A DNA stretch of 64,000 bases from a bacterium (GTDB taxonomy: Bacteria; Bacillota; Clostridia; Lachnospirales; Lachnospiraceae). The translations under genes were made by a program, and so were the position numbers. A model generated the notes under the pieces. It ran no database searches, was not told the origin of the DNA, and saw only the letters and a program-made list of their open reading frames with translations. Positions 42,512 through 52,684 of this stretch are shown here, piece after piece (position 1 is the stretch's first letter; each line of letters begins with the position of its first letter). The stretch covers positions 1 to 64,000 of the forward strand of contig JALFNN010000039.1 of the NCBI GenBank assembly GCA_022774325.1. The letters are read 5' to 3'.

Positions 42512-45181
42512 ATGATAGATAAAACCAACATGGCATCGAAAATGACCCCAATGATGCAGCAGTACCTTCAAACGAAGGAAGAATATCCAGACTGTATCCT
42601 CTTTTACAGACTTGGCGATTTTTATGAAATGTTTTTTGACGATGCAATAACCGCATCAAAAGAACTGGAAATAACACTGACAGGAAAAAACTGTGGTCTC
42701 GATGAAAGGGCTCCCATGTGTGGAGTCCCTTATCATGCTGTGGACAGTTATCTGAATCGTCTTGTATCAAAAGGATACAAGGTGGCAATCTGCGAGCAGA
42801 TGGAAGATCCGAAGCTTGCGAAGGGAATAGTTAAAAGGGACGTTATTCGTATCGTCACCCCAGGCACCAATCTTGACATGCAGGCACTGGATGAGACGAA
42901 AAACAACTATATCATGAGTATCGTATACATCGCAGATCGTTTCGGGCTGTCTGTTGCTGATGTAACGACAGGTGAATACATGGTCACAGAAATCGAATCT
43001 TCCGGAAAAATGATGGACGAACTTACGAAATTTATGCCCTCGGAGATCATTTGTAATGAGGCGTTCTATATGAGCGGAATGAATCTGGATGATCTGAAAA
43101 ACCGGCTTGGAATCACCATCTATTCTCTGGACGCCTGGTATTTTGACGATGCACTCTGTCGAAAGACACTGATGGAGCATTTTCAAGTGAAATCGCTGCA
43201 GGGACTCGGCCTTGAAGACTATGACTGTGGTATGATTGCAGCGGGCGCATTGTTGAAATATCTGGAAGAAACACAAAAAAATTCGCTGTCCCATCTGAGC
43301 CGGCTTACCACCTATACGACGGGAAATTATATGGTCCTTGACAGTTCGACGCGTCGAAATCTGGAACTGGTTGAGACGTTGCGGGAGAAGCAGAAACGAG
43401 GTTCGCTTCTGTGGGTGCTGGACAAGACGAAAACAGCAATGGGTGCCCGAACTCTTCGAAAATATGTGGAGCAGCCACTTATCGATAAAGCTTCTATTAA
43501 AAAGAGACAGGATGCGATAGAAGAATTAAAGAACAACGCTATTTGCAGAGAGGAAATACGGGAGTACTTAGGTCCTGTGTATGATCTGGAGCGCCTGGTC
43601 GGAAAGATCACCTACCAGTCTGCAAATCCGCGTGATCTGATTGCATTTCAGAGCTCCCTTTCCATGCTGCCTCCGATTAAATGCATCCTGGAGGATATGC
43701 AGTCAGAGCTTCTGAAAGAGATTTACGGGGAAATGGATACACTTGAGGAGCTTTGCACTCTGGTCAAGGAAGCAATCATGGAAGATCCGCCGCTTGCAAT
43801 GAAGGAAGGCGGCATTATTCGTGAAGGCTACAACGAAGAAGTAGACCGCCTGCGCAGAGCTAAATCGGATGGAAAGGGCTGGCTTGCTGAGCTGGAAGCA
43901 AAAGAGCGGGAGAAGACGGGAATTAAAAATCTGAGGATCCGTTATAACAAGGTGTTTGGCTATTATCTGGAAGTGACGAATTCGTTCAAAAATCTGGTGC
44001 CCGATTACTATGTGAGAAAACAGACGCTGGCCAACGCGGAACGTTATATCATCCCGGAGCTGAAAGAACTGGAAGACACGATTCTGGGAGCTGAGGACAG
44101 GCTTTGTGCACTGGAATATGAACTGTACTGTGAAGTGCGGAACAAAATCGCCGGAGAAATCCTTCGTATCCAGACGACTGCAAAAGCGATTGCCAAGCTG
44201 GATGTGATTGCCTCCCTTGCCCAGGTTGCGGAGAGAAATAATTATGTCCGCCCGAAAATTAACGAGAAAGGTGTCATTGATATCAAAGACGGACGTCACC
44301 CGGTGGTGGAGAAAATGATCCCTAATGATATGTTTATCTGCAATGATACCTATCTGGATGATAAAAAGAACCGCATTTCGATTATCACCGGACCGAATAT
44401 GGCCGGTAAATCGACGTACATGCGTCAGACTGCATTGATCGTATTGATGGCACAGATCGGTTCATTTGTCCCGGCATCGTCCGCGAATATCGGACTTGTA
44501 GATCGTATTTTCACGCGAGTAGGTGCCTCCGATGATTTGGCATCCGGACAGAGTACCTTTATGGTGGAAATGAACGAGGTGGCGAATATCCTGAGAAATG
44601 CAACCAGCAAAAGCCTTCTGATCCTGGACGAGATCGGAAGAGGAACCAGTACCTTCGATGGCTTAAGTATCGCATGGGCGGTCGTGGAACATATCAGCAA
44701 TAGTAAGCTTCTGGGGGCGAAGACATTATTTGCTACACATTATCATGAATTAACGGAGCTGGAAGGGAAAATCGATAATGTCAATAATTACTGTATTGCT
44801 GTAAAGGAAAAGGGAGATGATATCGTCTTCCTTCGAAAAATAGTAAAAGGCGGTGCGGATAAGAGCTACGGAATCCAGGTTGCTAAACTGGCGGGGGTTC
44901 CGGATTCTGTCATTAATCGTGCGAAAGAAATCGTGGAAGAGCTGGTCAATGCAGATATTACGGCGCGGGTGAAGGAAATCGCCGTACAGGGAGAAAACCA
45001 GAAGAAAAAGCCACAGAAGAAGCTGGATGAAGTTGATCTGGCACAGTTTTCTCTTTTCGATACGGTAAAGGATGATGATGTTCTGAAAGAATTAGAAGAA
45101 CTGGATATCAGTCATATGACTCCGATCGATGCGATGAACAAATTGTATCAGCTCCAGAATAAACTGAAAAATCGATGGTAA
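42512..45181 (+). CDS. mutS: DNA mismatch repair protein MutS
   Basis: 889 residues, ATG 42512 (AAGGAG upstream). MutS recognises mismatches and starts repair. Domain I with the mismatch-wedge motif GDFYEMFFDDA (about 31-41), connector, lever and clamp domains (about 250-600), then the ABC-type ATPase: Walker A TGPNMAGKSTYMRQT (near 625), signature STFMVEMNEVANILRNAT, Walker B LLILDEIGRGTSTFDG and the His switch ATHYHELTEL. The C-terminal helix-turn-helix ends DISHMTPIDAMNKLYQLQNKLK. Full length for MutS1. mutL follows 34 bases later. Confidence 0.97.
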   Translation: MIDKTNMASKMTPMMQQYLQTKEEYPDCILFYRLGDFYEMFFDDAITASKELEITLTGKNCGLDERAPMCGVPYHAVDSYLNRLVSKGYKVAICEQMEDPKLAKGIVKRDVIRIVTPGTNLDMQALDETKNNYIMSIVYIADRFGLSVADVTTGEYMVTEIESSGKMMDELTKFMPSEIICNEAFYMSGMNLDDLKNRLGITIYSLDAWYFDDALCRKTLMEHFQVKSLQGLGLEDYDCGMIAAGALLKYLEETQKNSLSHLSRLTTYTTGNYMVLDSSTRRNLELVETLREKQKRGSLLWVLDKTKTAMGARTLRKYVEQPLIDKASIKKRQDAIEELKNNAICREEIREYLGPVYDLERLVGKITYQSANPRDLIAFQSSLSMLPPIKCILEDMQSELLKEIYGEMDTLEELCTLVKEAIMEDPPLAMKEGGIIREGYNEEVDRLRRAKSDGKGWLAELEAKEREKTGIKNLRIRYNKVFGYYLEVTNSFKNLVPDYYVRKQTLANAERYIIPELKELEDTILGAEDRLCALEYELYCEVRNKIAGEILRIQTTAKAIAKLDVIASLAQVAERNNYVRPKINEKGVIDIKDGRHPVVEKMIPNDMFICNDTYLDDKKNRISIITGPNMAGKSTYMRQTALIVLMAQIGSFVPASSANIGLVDRIFTRVGASDDLASGQSTFMVEMNEVANILRNATSKSLLILDEIGRGTSTFDGLSIAWAVVEHISNSKLLGAKTLFATHYHELTELEGKIDNVNNYCIAVKEKGDDIVFLRKIVKGGADKSYGIQVAKLAGVPDSVINRAKEIVEELVNADITARVKEIAVQGENQKKKPQKKLDEVDLAQFSLFDTVKDDDVLKELEELDISHMTPIDAMNKLYQLQNKLKNRW

Positions 45182-45215
45182 GATAAGATACTTAGAATGA
45201 ATAAAGGAGAACAAT

Positions 45216-47354
45216 ATGCCGCATATTGAATTGTTGGATCAGATCACAATTGATAAAATAGCAGCCGGGGAAGTGATAGAAAGGCCGGCCTCGGTGATCA
45301 AAGAACTGGTGGAAAACGCAATTGATGCCGGTGCAACGGCGGTTGTAGTAGAGATAGAGGATGGTGGTATCACATTTATGCGGATCACCGATAATGGATG
45401 TGGGATTGAGAGGGACGATGTTAGAAAAGCATTCCTACGCCATTCGACGAGTAAGATTCGAAGCGCAGATGATTTAGTGCACATCTCTTCGCTTGGATTT
45501 CGTGGTGAGGCGCTTTCCAGTATTGCCGCTGTTGCTCAGGTTGAATTGGTGACAAAAACGGCGAATGATATATTTGGAACCCGGTATGTTATAGAAGGAG
45601 GACAGGAAAAGGTTCTGGAAGAAACGGGAGCTCCCGACGGAACAACGTTTTTGGTACGTCAGCTCTTCTATAATACACCTGCAAGGAGAAAATTTTTAAA
45701 AACACCAATGACAGAGGCAAGCCATATCAGCGATCTGCTGACACGGCTTGCACTTTCGCATCCAGAGGTTTCCTTCCAGTTCATCAATAACCATCAGCCG
45801 AAGATACATACATCCGGAAACGGACGTCTAAAAGATGTGATTTATCATATTTACGGACGAGAGATTGCCAATAATCTGCTCCCGCTGGAATATGATTGTG
45901 AAGGGATGCGTGTTAATGGATTTCTTGGAAAACCGCTTATTTCCCGCGGAAATCGAAATTTTGAAAACTATTTTGTAAACGGACGATATATCCGCAGTAA
46001 CATCTTGTCGAAAGGGATTGAAGACGCATATAAAGATTTTACGATGCAGCATAAATATCCGTTTGTAGCGTTTCACATTCAGGTGGATCCAGAGAAGATC
46101 GATGTCAACGTACACCCGACAAAAATGGAACTTCGCTTCAGCAATCAGCAGGAGATTTACAATCGGATTTATCAGGCTGTCAGTGACGGCCTGCACGAAA
46201 AGAATCTGATCCCGGAAGTGGAGATACCGGAACCGCCGTCGCTTGAAAATAAAATAAATGACCGGAGAGCAGGTGCGAGGAAAAACACTGTATTGGTACA
46301 GGAGGTCCCAAAACGGCCTTACGGGAATTTGAATCCGGAACCAGTAAAAAAAGAAGAGAGCGATGAAGAGAAGAATCTTGATTATTTCATGAAAAAAATG
46401 AAGGAGAGAGTACAGGCTTATCATAATCAGGTTTCGCATGCGGAAGTGGAAAGCACGGAAGACATATCGAAAAAGGCACAGGAAACGGACAAGGTAAAAG
46501 AAGCTGTAAAAAGGCGCCTGAATTCCGAAAAAACAGAGCACGCTCTACAAAACAGTCATTCAAAAACAGAGTGCACTCTACAAAATAAGACAAGTAAAAC
46601 AGAGTACGATCCAATAAAAACAGAGCGAACTCTGCAAAAAGACAATAGTGATGTCCAAAAAACAGAGTGCGATCTGCAAAACAATCCACAATTTTCACAT
46701 AATAATCCACAAAAGTCAGAAAAAAGCAAACAATTAGATTTGTTTGAGGAAAATTTACTCAAAAAAGAAGTAAAACAGGAGTATAAAATTATTGGTCAAG
46801 TGTTTGATACTTATTGGTTGGTACAATTTCGGGATAGTCTCTATATTATCGATCAACATGCTGCACACGAAAGAGTATTGTATGAACGTACACTTGCAGG
46901 AATGAAAAATCGGGAGTATACTTCTCAGTACCTGAGTCCTCCGATCATCTTAAGTTTATCTATGCAGGAAATTGATGTACTGGAGACTTACAAAGACCGG
47001 TTCACATCGATTGGATTTGAGATGGAACCATTCGGCGGCGATGAGTATGCTGTGAGAGCAGTTCCTGATAATCTATTCGGAATTGCTAAGAAGGAGCTCT
47101 TGCTTGAGATGTTGGATGGATTGTCTGAAGGCCTGGCTTCTAATCTGGAACCTTCATTGATTGATGAGAAAATTGCATCCATGTCTTGCAAAGCAGCGGT
47201 CAAGGGTAATTCCAGATTGTCTGCTGCAGAGGTTGAGGCTTTGATCGGTGAACTTCTGATGTTGGATAATCCATACCATTGTCCACACGGCAGGCCCACG
47301 ATTATTTCAATGACCAAACGGGAACTTGAGAAAAAGTTTAAGCGTATCATTTAA
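45216..47354 (+). CDS. mutL: DNA mismatch repair protein MutL
   Basis: 712 residues, ATG 45216 (AAAGGAGAACAAT). GHKL ATPase domain: ELVENAIDAGAT, DNGCGIERDD, STSKIR, GFRGEALSSIAAV. The C-terminal domain keeps the endonuclease metal motif DQHAAHERVLYE and the matching SCKAAVKGNSRL and CPHGRPT motifs, so it is a nicking-type MutL as in other bacteria without MutH. The linker (about 370-510) is unusually long and carries five copies of a K-T-E-x-x-L-Q-N-like unit encoded by repeated palindromes (see the repeat entry). miaA follows, the classical mutS-mutL-miaA order. Confidence 0.96.
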   Translation: MPHIELLDQITIDKIAAGEVIERPASVIKELVENAIDAGATAVVVEIEDGGITFMRITDNGCGIERDDVRKAFLRHSTSKIRSADDLVHISSLGFRGEALSSIAAVAQVELVTKTANDIFGTRYVIEGGQEKVLEETGAPDGTTFLVRQLFYNTPARRKFLKTPMTEASHISDLLTRLALSHPEVSFQFINNHQPKIHTSGNGRLKDVIYHIYGREIANNLLPLEYDCEGMRVNGFLGKPLISRGNRNFENYFVNGRYIRSNILSKGIEDAYKDFTMQHKYPFVAFHIQVDPEKIDVNVHPTKMELRFSNQQEIYNRIYQAVSDGLHEKNLIPEVEIPEPPSLENKINDRRAGARKNTVLVQEVPKRPYGNLNPEPVKKEESDEEKNLDYFMKKMKERVQAYHNQVSHAEVESTEDISKKAQETDKVKEAVKRRLNSEKTEHALQNSHSKTECTLQNKTSKTEYDPIKTERTLQKDNSDVQKTECDLQNNPQFSHNNPQKSEKSKQLDLFEENLLKKEVKQEYKIIGQVFDTYWLVQFRDSLYIIDQHAAHERVLYERTLAGMKNREYTSQYLSPPIILSLSMQEIDVLETYKDRFTSIGFEMEPFGGDEYAVRAVPDNLFGIAKKELLLEMLDGLSEGLASNLEPSLIDEKIASMSCKAAVKGNSRLSAAEVEALIGELLMLDNPYHCPHGRPTIISMTKRELEKKFKRII
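46534..46677 (+). repeat. Five palindromic units inside the mutL linker
   Basis: Copies start at 46534 (CAGAGCACGCTCTAC), 46567 (CAGAGTGCACTCTAC, containing a perfect 12-base palindrome), 46600 (CAGAGTACGATCCAA), 46621 (CAGAGCGAACTCTGC) and 46663 (CAGAGTGCGATCTGC). Each is flanked by A-rich sequence. Spacings are 33, 33, 21 and 42 bases, all multiples of three. Protein repeats: TEHALQN, TECTLQN, TEYDPIK, TERTLQK, TECDLQN. Confidence 0.8.
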
Positions 47355-47403
47355 TAAGCGTATATTTTTCAATGAATTAAGAAATGTAGAGGAGGTGTCC
47401 GTA

Positions 47404-48387
47404 ATGGAAGATAAACGGAAAGAAACGGACGATGTCACAAAACCGCCGATTATTGTATTGACCGGACCTACCGCTGTGGGAAAAACGAAAGCTTCGATCG
47501 GACTGGCAAAGGCGGTCGGTGGAGAAATCATTTCTGCAGATTCTATGCAGGTATATCGGCATATGGATATTGGGTCCGCAAAAATCCGCAGGGATGAAAT
47601 GGAAGGAATTCCTCATTATCTTGTGGACGTACTTGAGCCAGACGAAGAATTTCATGTAGCCAGATTTCAACAGATGGCAAAGCAGTCGATGGAGCAGATT
47701 TATGCAAACGGACATATCCCGATCGTGGTGGGCGGAACAGGATTTTATATACAGGCACTTCTGTATGACATTGATTTCTCCGAAGGAGAAGAAAATACTG
47801 CGTATCGAAAGGAACTGGAAGCATTTGCAAATGAAAATGGTGCAAATGCGCTGCATGATCGTCTGCGCGAGGTGGATCCGAAATCTGCCGATGAGATTCA
47901 TGCGAATAATGTGAAGCGTGTGATAAGGGCACTGGAATTTTACCATCAGACGGGGATGCCCATCTCTCAGCATAATGAAGAAGAGCGTAAGAAAGAATCT
48001 CCGTATTCTTTTGCATATTTTGTTCTGAATGATGAGAGAAGCCGGCTTTACGAACGGATAGACAGGCGGGTAGATCAGATGATCGATGAGGGACTTGTGG
48101 ACGAAGTCCGGGCACTAAAGCTGCGAGGCTATGACCGTAAAATGGTGTCTATGCAAGGGCTGGGCTATAAAGAAATTCTGTCATATCTTGAAGGGGAGTG
48201 TTCCCTTGAAGAGGCTGTTTATATTTTAAAACGGGACACCAGACATTTCGCAAAACGGCAGATTACCTGGTTTAAGCGGGAGCGTGATGTAATCTGGCTG
48301 CCCAAGGATCAGTACAATTATGATGAAACTGCGATATTGGAAGCAATGCTGAGAATCTTAAGAGAAAGGAAAATAATAGAATCATGA
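47404..48387 (+). CDS. miaA: tRNA dimethylallyltransferase
   Basis: 327 residues from ATG 47404 (GAGGAGGTG upstream); a longer in-frame start at 47326 overlaps mutL and is rejected. MiaA transfers dimethylallyl to A37 of tRNAs reading UNN codons. P-loop ITGPTAVGKT reads here as VLTGPTAVGKTKASIGLAK (about 17-35), catalytic Asp in SADSMQVYRHMDIGSAK, HYLVDVLEPDEEFHVARF, GTGFYIQALLYDIDF, and the tRNA-contact motif MVSMQGLGYKEI. The downstream gene overlaps its stop by 4 bases (ATGA). MiaB, the next enzyme on the same nucleoside, is encoded at 36618. Confidence 0.96.
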   Translation: MEDKRKETDDVTKPPIIVLTGPTAVGKTKASIGLAKAVGGEIISADSMQVYRHMDIGSAKIRRDEMEGIPHYLVDVLEPDEEFHVARFQQMAKQSMEQIYANGHIPIVVGGTGFYIQALLYDIDFSEGEENTAYRKELEAFANENGANALHDRLREVDPKSADEIHANNVKRVIRALEFYHQTGMPISQHNEEERKKESPYSFAYFVLNDERSRLYERIDRRVDQMIDEGLVDEVRALKLRGYDRKMVSMQGLGYKEILSYLEGECSLEEAVYILKRDTRHFAKRQITWFKRERDVIWLPKDQYNYDETAILEAMLRILRERKIIES

Positions 48388-49682
48388 GTTTAAATCAAGA
48401 AACAGAATCACTTTATATTCAGATGGGAATTGACCCGAACGTGCTGCGGTACGGACTTGAAATCGAAGCAGGACTGAAGGATCGGTTCGCTGAAATCGAC
48501 CGGATGGCTGAATTTAATCAGCTCAAGGTTCTGCATGCAATGCAGGAGGCGAAGGTGAGCTCGGAATGTTTTAATTATGCGTCCGGATACGGATACAGTG
48601 ATTTCGGAAGAGATACATTAGAACAAGTGTATGCAAATGTATTTCATACTGAAGATGCACTGGTGCGTCCTCAGATTACATGTGGAACCCATGCGCTGGC
48701 GCTGGCGCTTTCAGCCAATTTAAGGCCGGGAGACGAACTTCTTTCGATTGCAGGTAAACCTTATGATACGCTGGAAGAAGTGATCGGAATTCGTCCTTCC
48801 ACCGGTTCACTTGCTGAATATGGAATTACCTATCGCCAGGTGGATCTGCTGCAGGATGGCAGTTTCGACTATGATAAGATACGTGAGGCGATCAATGAAA
48901 AAACCAAACTGGTTACGATCCAGCGTTCGAAAGGGTATCAGACACGGCCAAGCTTTTCGGTAGATCAGATTGGGGAAGGGATTGCGTTTGTGAAAAAAAT
49001 AAAGCCGGAACTTATTTGCATGGTGGATAACTGCTACGGTGAATTCGTAGAAGAGAAGGAGCCGAGTGATGTCGGTGCCGATATGGTTGTCGGATCCCTG
49101 ATCAAGAACCCCGGCGGAGGCCTTGCGCCGATCGGAGGCTATATTGCGGGAAGAAAGGATCTGATCGAGCAGTGTGCGTACCGTCTTACCTCACCGGGAC
49201 TGGGGAAAGAGGTCGGTGCCTCTCTTGGTGTAATGCAGTCCTTCTATCAGGGGCTTTTCCTCGCACCGACCGTAGTGGCAGGCGCGTTAAAAGGAGCTGT
49301 TTTTGCAGCGAATATTTATGAAAAACTCGGATATCCGGTCATTCCGAACGGAAGTGAACCGCGTCATGATATTATTCAGGCGGTGACACTTGGAACACCA
49401 GAAGGCGTGATTGCGTTTTGCCAGGGAATCCAGGCTGCTGCACCGGTTGAAAGCTATGTGACACCGGTTCCGTGGGCGATGCCGGGTTATGACAGCGAAG
49501 TTATCATGGCAGCCGGAGCGTTTGTGCAAGGATCCTCGATCGAACTTAGCGCCGATGGACCGATCAAACCACCGTATGCCGTTTATTTCCAGGGAGGATT
49601 GACCTGGGAACATGCTAAATTCGGAATCCTGATGTCACTTCAGAAACTCTATGACGCTGGAATCGTAAAGGAGCTTCCATAA
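48384..49682 (+). CDS. Methionine gamma-lyase-like PLP protein (aluminium resistance / YnbB family)
   Basis: 432 residues, ATG 48384 within the miaA end. Fold type I PLP enzyme: N-terminal helical region, PQITCGTHALALALSANLRPGDE (about 93), DNCYGEFVEEKEPSDVGADM (Asp for the pyridine nitrogen, about 213) and GSLIKNPGGGLAPIGGYIAG containing the Schiff-base Lys. This family is annotated as aluminium resistance protein or methionine gamma-lyase-like; the substrate is unproven. The position after miaA is conserved in many Firmicutes (glnR region in Bacillus). The next gene overlaps by one base. Confidence 0.85.
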   Translation: MSLNQETESLYIQMGIDPNVLRYGLEIEAGLKDRFAEIDRMAEFNQLKVLHAMQEAKVSSECFNYASGYGYSDFGRDTLEQVYANVFHTEDALVRPQITCGTHALALALSANLRPGDELLSIAGKPYDTLEEVIGIRPSTGSLAEYGITYRQVDLLQDGSFDYDKIREAINEKTKLVTIQRSKGYQTRPSFSVDQIGEGIAFVKKIKPELICMVDNCYGEFVEEKEPSDVGADMVVGSLIKNPGGGLAPIGGYIAGRKDLIEQCAYRLTSPGLGKEVGASLGVMQSFYQGLFLAPTVVAGALKGAVFAANIYEKLGYPVIPNGSEPRHDIIQAVTLGTPEGVIAFCQGIQAAAPVESYVTPVPWAMPGYDSEVIMAAGAFVQGSSIELSADGPIKPPYAVYFQGGLTWEHAKFGILMSLQKLYDAGIVKELP

Positions 49683-50920
49683 TGGGAAAACAGATTGTGG
49701 TTGCAGGAGGAGGTGCTGCCGGTATGATGGCTGCACTTTCCGCTGCGGAAGAAGGGGCAAGCGTTACAATCGTGGAACACAATGATCGCGTCGGCAGGAA
49801 AATCCTTTCTACCGGAAACGGAAGATGCAATTATACAAATCTGTTCCAGAGCCCACAGTGCTACCGAAGCGATGAGAACGATTTCCCCTGGAAGATCATC
49901 AGCAGATTTCCGGCAGAGTGGGTCATTCGTAAATTTGAAGAAATGGGTGTTATGCCAAAAGACAAAAATGGCTACATTTATCCGTTTTCCGAACAGGCAA
50001 GTGCGGTGCTGGATGTACTTCGTATGGAACTCGATCGATGCGGGGTCCGTATTGTGACATCTGCCCATGTGTCGGATATTTTAAGAACAAAAAAAGGCTG
50101 GCAGGTTGAAATTCTCCATGGTGGTAAAAAGAAAGAAAAAATGAATTGTGATTCCGTAATTCTTGCCTGCGGTTCGAGAGCAGCTTCAAAGCTCGGAAAT
50201 GACGGAAGCGGTTACGATCTTGCGAAGAAGCTGGGGCATAAGATCATTCCTGTGGTCCCGGCACTTGTACAGCTCAAATGCCGGGAAAACTTTTATCCCT
50301 CTTTAGCAGGCGTGCGTGTGAACGGAAAAGTTTCTATATGGATTGACGGAAAGAAGCATGGAGAGGATACGGGCGAGCTACAGATGAATGCTTACGGTAT
50401 TTCCGGAATTCCGGTCTTTCAGATCAGCAGGATCGCGGCGAAAGGACTTTACCGGAAACAATCTGTCTGTGCAGAAGTTGATTTTATGCCGCAGTTAACG
50501 GACGATGCATGGAGACAGATGCTTGAAGAGAGGAAAAGGCTTCATCCAGAAAAGGAAATGAGTGTCTTTTTTACCGGAGTATTTCACAAGAAACTGTCGG
50601 AGGTGCTGCTCAAAATTTCAGGGATACCGCGGATGAAAAAGGCGGGGGAACTTACGGAGGCTGAACTGGAACGCCTGGTGAAAGAAGGGAAACATTTTCG
50701 GACAGATATTATAGATACGAATCCATTTGAACAGGCTCAGATTTGCGCAGGAGGTGTTTCGACAGCGGAACTTTCTGCTCAGACGATGGAATCACGCATT
50801 GCAAAAGGTATTTATTTCGCGGGTGAGCTGGTCGATGTGGACGGAATCTGCGGAGGATACAATCTGCACTGGGCATGGGCAAGCGGATATCTGGCAGGGA
50901 AAGGAGCAGCGAATGCTTAG
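49682..50920 (+). CDS. HI0933-like FAD-dependent oxidoreductase
   Basis: 412 residues, ATG 49682 in TAATG. N-terminal FAD motif IVVAGGGAAGMMAALSAAEEG, then HNDRVGRKILSTGNGRCNYTN, typical of the HI0933/aminoacetone oxidase family. Middle substrate domain about 190-340, and the C-terminal NAGGVSTAEL-like CAGGVSTAELSAQTMESR with YFAGELVDVDGICGGYNLHWAWASG closing the FAD site. The physiological reaction of this widespread family is uncertain. It overlaps the next flavoprotein gene by 8 bases; the two, and the preceding PLP protein, form one translationally coupled run. Confidence 0.9.
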   Translation: MGKQIVVAGGGAAGMMAALSAAEEGASVTIVEHNDRVGRKILSTGNGRCNYTNLFQSPQCYRSDENDFPWKIISRFPAEWVIRKFEEMGVMPKDKNGYIYPFSEQASAVLDVLRMELDRCGVRIVTSAHVSDILRTKKGWQVEILHGGKKKEKMNCDSVILACGSRAASKLGNDGSGYDLAKKLGHKIIPVVPALVQLKCRENFYPSLAGVRVNGKVSIWIDGKKHGEDTGELQMNAYGISGIPVFQISRIAAKGLYRKQSVCAEVDFMPQLTDDAWRQMLEERKRLHPEKEMSVFFTGVFHKKLSEVLLKISGIPRMKKAGELTEAELERLVKEGKHFRTDIIDTNPFEQAQICAGGVSTAELSAQTMESRIAKGIYFAGELVDVDGICGGYNLHWAWASGYLAGKGAANA

Positions 50921-52604
50921 AATCAGTCAGTTAAAAATACAGGTGGGGCATACCGAAGAAGAATTGAAAAAGAAGGTACGGAAGCGTCTCGGAATTCAGG
51001 AAATGCAGTTGCTGGATCTTACCATTCGGAAAAGATCTCTGGATGCCAGGCGCAAGCCGGAACTTTATTATGTATACACCATTGATGTGAAAGTAAACGA
51101 TGAGCAGGCTGTCTGGAAACGGGTGTCGAAGAAGAAAGGCAATTCAGATGTCAGCGTCTGCCGGGAAGAACGGTATCATTTCCCCGAAGAGGGCTCCTGC
51201 CGTCTGAAAGAAAGGCCGGTCATAGTCGGATGCGGTCCGGCGGGGATTTTCTGCGCGTATTTTCTGGCCAAGTGTGGGATGCGTCCGATCTTGATCGAGC
51301 GGGGAGCTCCTGTGGAAGAACGACAGGAGGATGTGAAGAAATTCTGGGAAACCGGAGTGCTTAAGCCGGATTCCAATGTTCAGTTCGGAGAGGGAGGAGC
51401 CGGAACATTTTCCGACGGAAAACTCAATACACTAGTCAAAGACCCGAACGGAAGGATCAGGGCCGTGCTGGAAACCTTCGTTAAACACGGAGCGCCGGAG
51501 GAGATCCTGTATGACGCAAAACCGCATATCGGAACGGATATTCTGTGTACGGTCATTCGGAATATGCGCGAGCAGATTCTTGCATGGGGAGGAGAAGTTC
51601 ATTTTCATACGAAAATGACGTCACTTATCCTAAATGAGTCCGGACGAAAATTGAAGGGAATCTGGGTAGAAACAGATGCCGAAGAGAAAAATAACGTGAG
51701 GGAATTACCGGTCGAAGTTCTGGTTTTGGCGCTGGGACACAGTGCGAGGGATACATTTGGCATGCTTTATGAGACCGGGATCCCAATGGAAGCAAAATCA
51801 TTTGCGGTGGGGGTGCGTGCGGAGCATCCTCAGGAACTGATCAACCGTTCCCAGTACGGGGCAGAATATCCGGATTCACTCCCGGCTGCGGCTTATAAAC
51901 TGACAGCAAAACTACCGAATGGGCGTGGTGTGTATTCATTCTGCATGTGTCCGGGTGGATATGTGGTCAATGCATCATCGGAAGAAGGACACCTGGCGGT
52001 AAACGGAATGAGTTATCACGCGAGAGACAGCCGGAACGCCAACAGCGCTATCGTCGTAACCGTATCTCCGGAAGATTTTGGTTCCAAGCATCCGCTTTCT
52101 GGTGTGGAATTCCAGCGTAAACTGGAAAAGGCGGCCTATGAAGCGGGAAATGGCAGGATCCCGGTTCAGCGCTATGGGGATTTTTGCCAAAGTCTTCAAT
52201 TGGATGCCGGGAAGTTGGACACACGTCCTGTGTGCATGGAATTCAGAGAAATGGTTCCGTGTATGAAAGGCGGTTGGAAAAAAGCGGAGCTAAAACAGAT
52301 TTTCCCGGAGCAGATTGCAAGATCTCTGGTTGAGGGAATGGAAGAATTTAATACGAAAATCCGAGGTTTTTCGCATCCGGATACGATTCTTTCGGCGGTG
52401 GAAAGCAGAACCTCTTCCCCGGTCAGAATTCTCAGAAATGAAACGATGGAGAGCCGTATTTGCGGACTATATCCGTGTGGAGAAGGCGCCGGATATGCAG
52501 GCGGGATTACGTCAGCCGCAGTGGACGGCATAAAGATCGCGGAAACGATCCGCAAAAAATATGCTTCATTCGACAAAAATGAAGATGCTTTAAGAAAAAT
52601 TTAA
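50913..52604 (+). CDS. COG2509-type FAD-dependent dehydrogenase
   Basis: 563 residues from ATG 50913 (AAAGGAGCAGCGA), overlapping the HI0933-like stop. The N-terminal 95 residues form a ferredoxin-like or S4-like domain (MLRISQLKIQVGHTEEELKKK, LTIRKRSLDARRKPELYYVYT). Then comes the Rossmann FAD domain PVIVGCGPAGIFCAYFLAKCG (about 100-120), NVQFGEGGAGTFSDGKLNTL, GHSARDTF, GVRAEHPQELIN, YSFCMCPGGYVVNASSE, and the closing GLYPCGEGAGYAGGITSAAVDG. The family is a widespread uncharacterised oxidoreductase of anaerobes. A 37-base AT-rich gap separates it from the next gene's longer frame. Confidence 0.88.
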   Translation: MLRISQLKIQVGHTEEELKKKVRKRLGIQEMQLLDLTIRKRSLDARRKPELYYVYTIDVKVNDEQAVWKRVSKKKGNSDVSVCREERYHFPEEGSCRLKERPVIVGCGPAGIFCAYFLAKCGMRPILIERGAPVEERQEDVKKFWETGVLKPDSNVQFGEGGAGTFSDGKLNTLVKDPNGRIRAVLETFVKHGAPEEILYDAKPHIGTDILCTVIRNMREQILAWGGEVHFHTKMTSLILNESGRKLKGIWVETDAEEKNNVRELPVEVLVLALGHSARDTFGMLYETGIPMEAKSFAVGVRAEHPQELINRSQYGAEYPDSLPAAAYKLTAKLPNGRGVYSFCMCPGGYVVNASSEEGHLAVNGMSYHARDSRNANSAIVVTVSPEDFGSKHPLSGVEFQRKLEKAAYEAGNGRIPVQRYGDFCQSLQLDAGKLDTRPVCMEFREMVPCMKGGWKKAELKQIFPEQIARSLVEGMEEFNTKIRGFSHPDTILSAVESRTSSPVRILRNETMESRICGLYPCGEGAGYAGGITSAAVDGIKIAETIRKKYASFDKNEDALRKI

Positions 52605-52684
52605 TGTCTAAAAAGGCTATACACGTTTTTTAAAATATGCTAAAATAATCACAGTTTGTGATTCAAAAAAGAGGAGGAGTACAG

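Noticed and set aside
46534..46677. CRISPR array in mutL
   Set aside because: Units are 15 bases, degenerate, unevenly spaced, inside a coding frame, and no cas genes are present.
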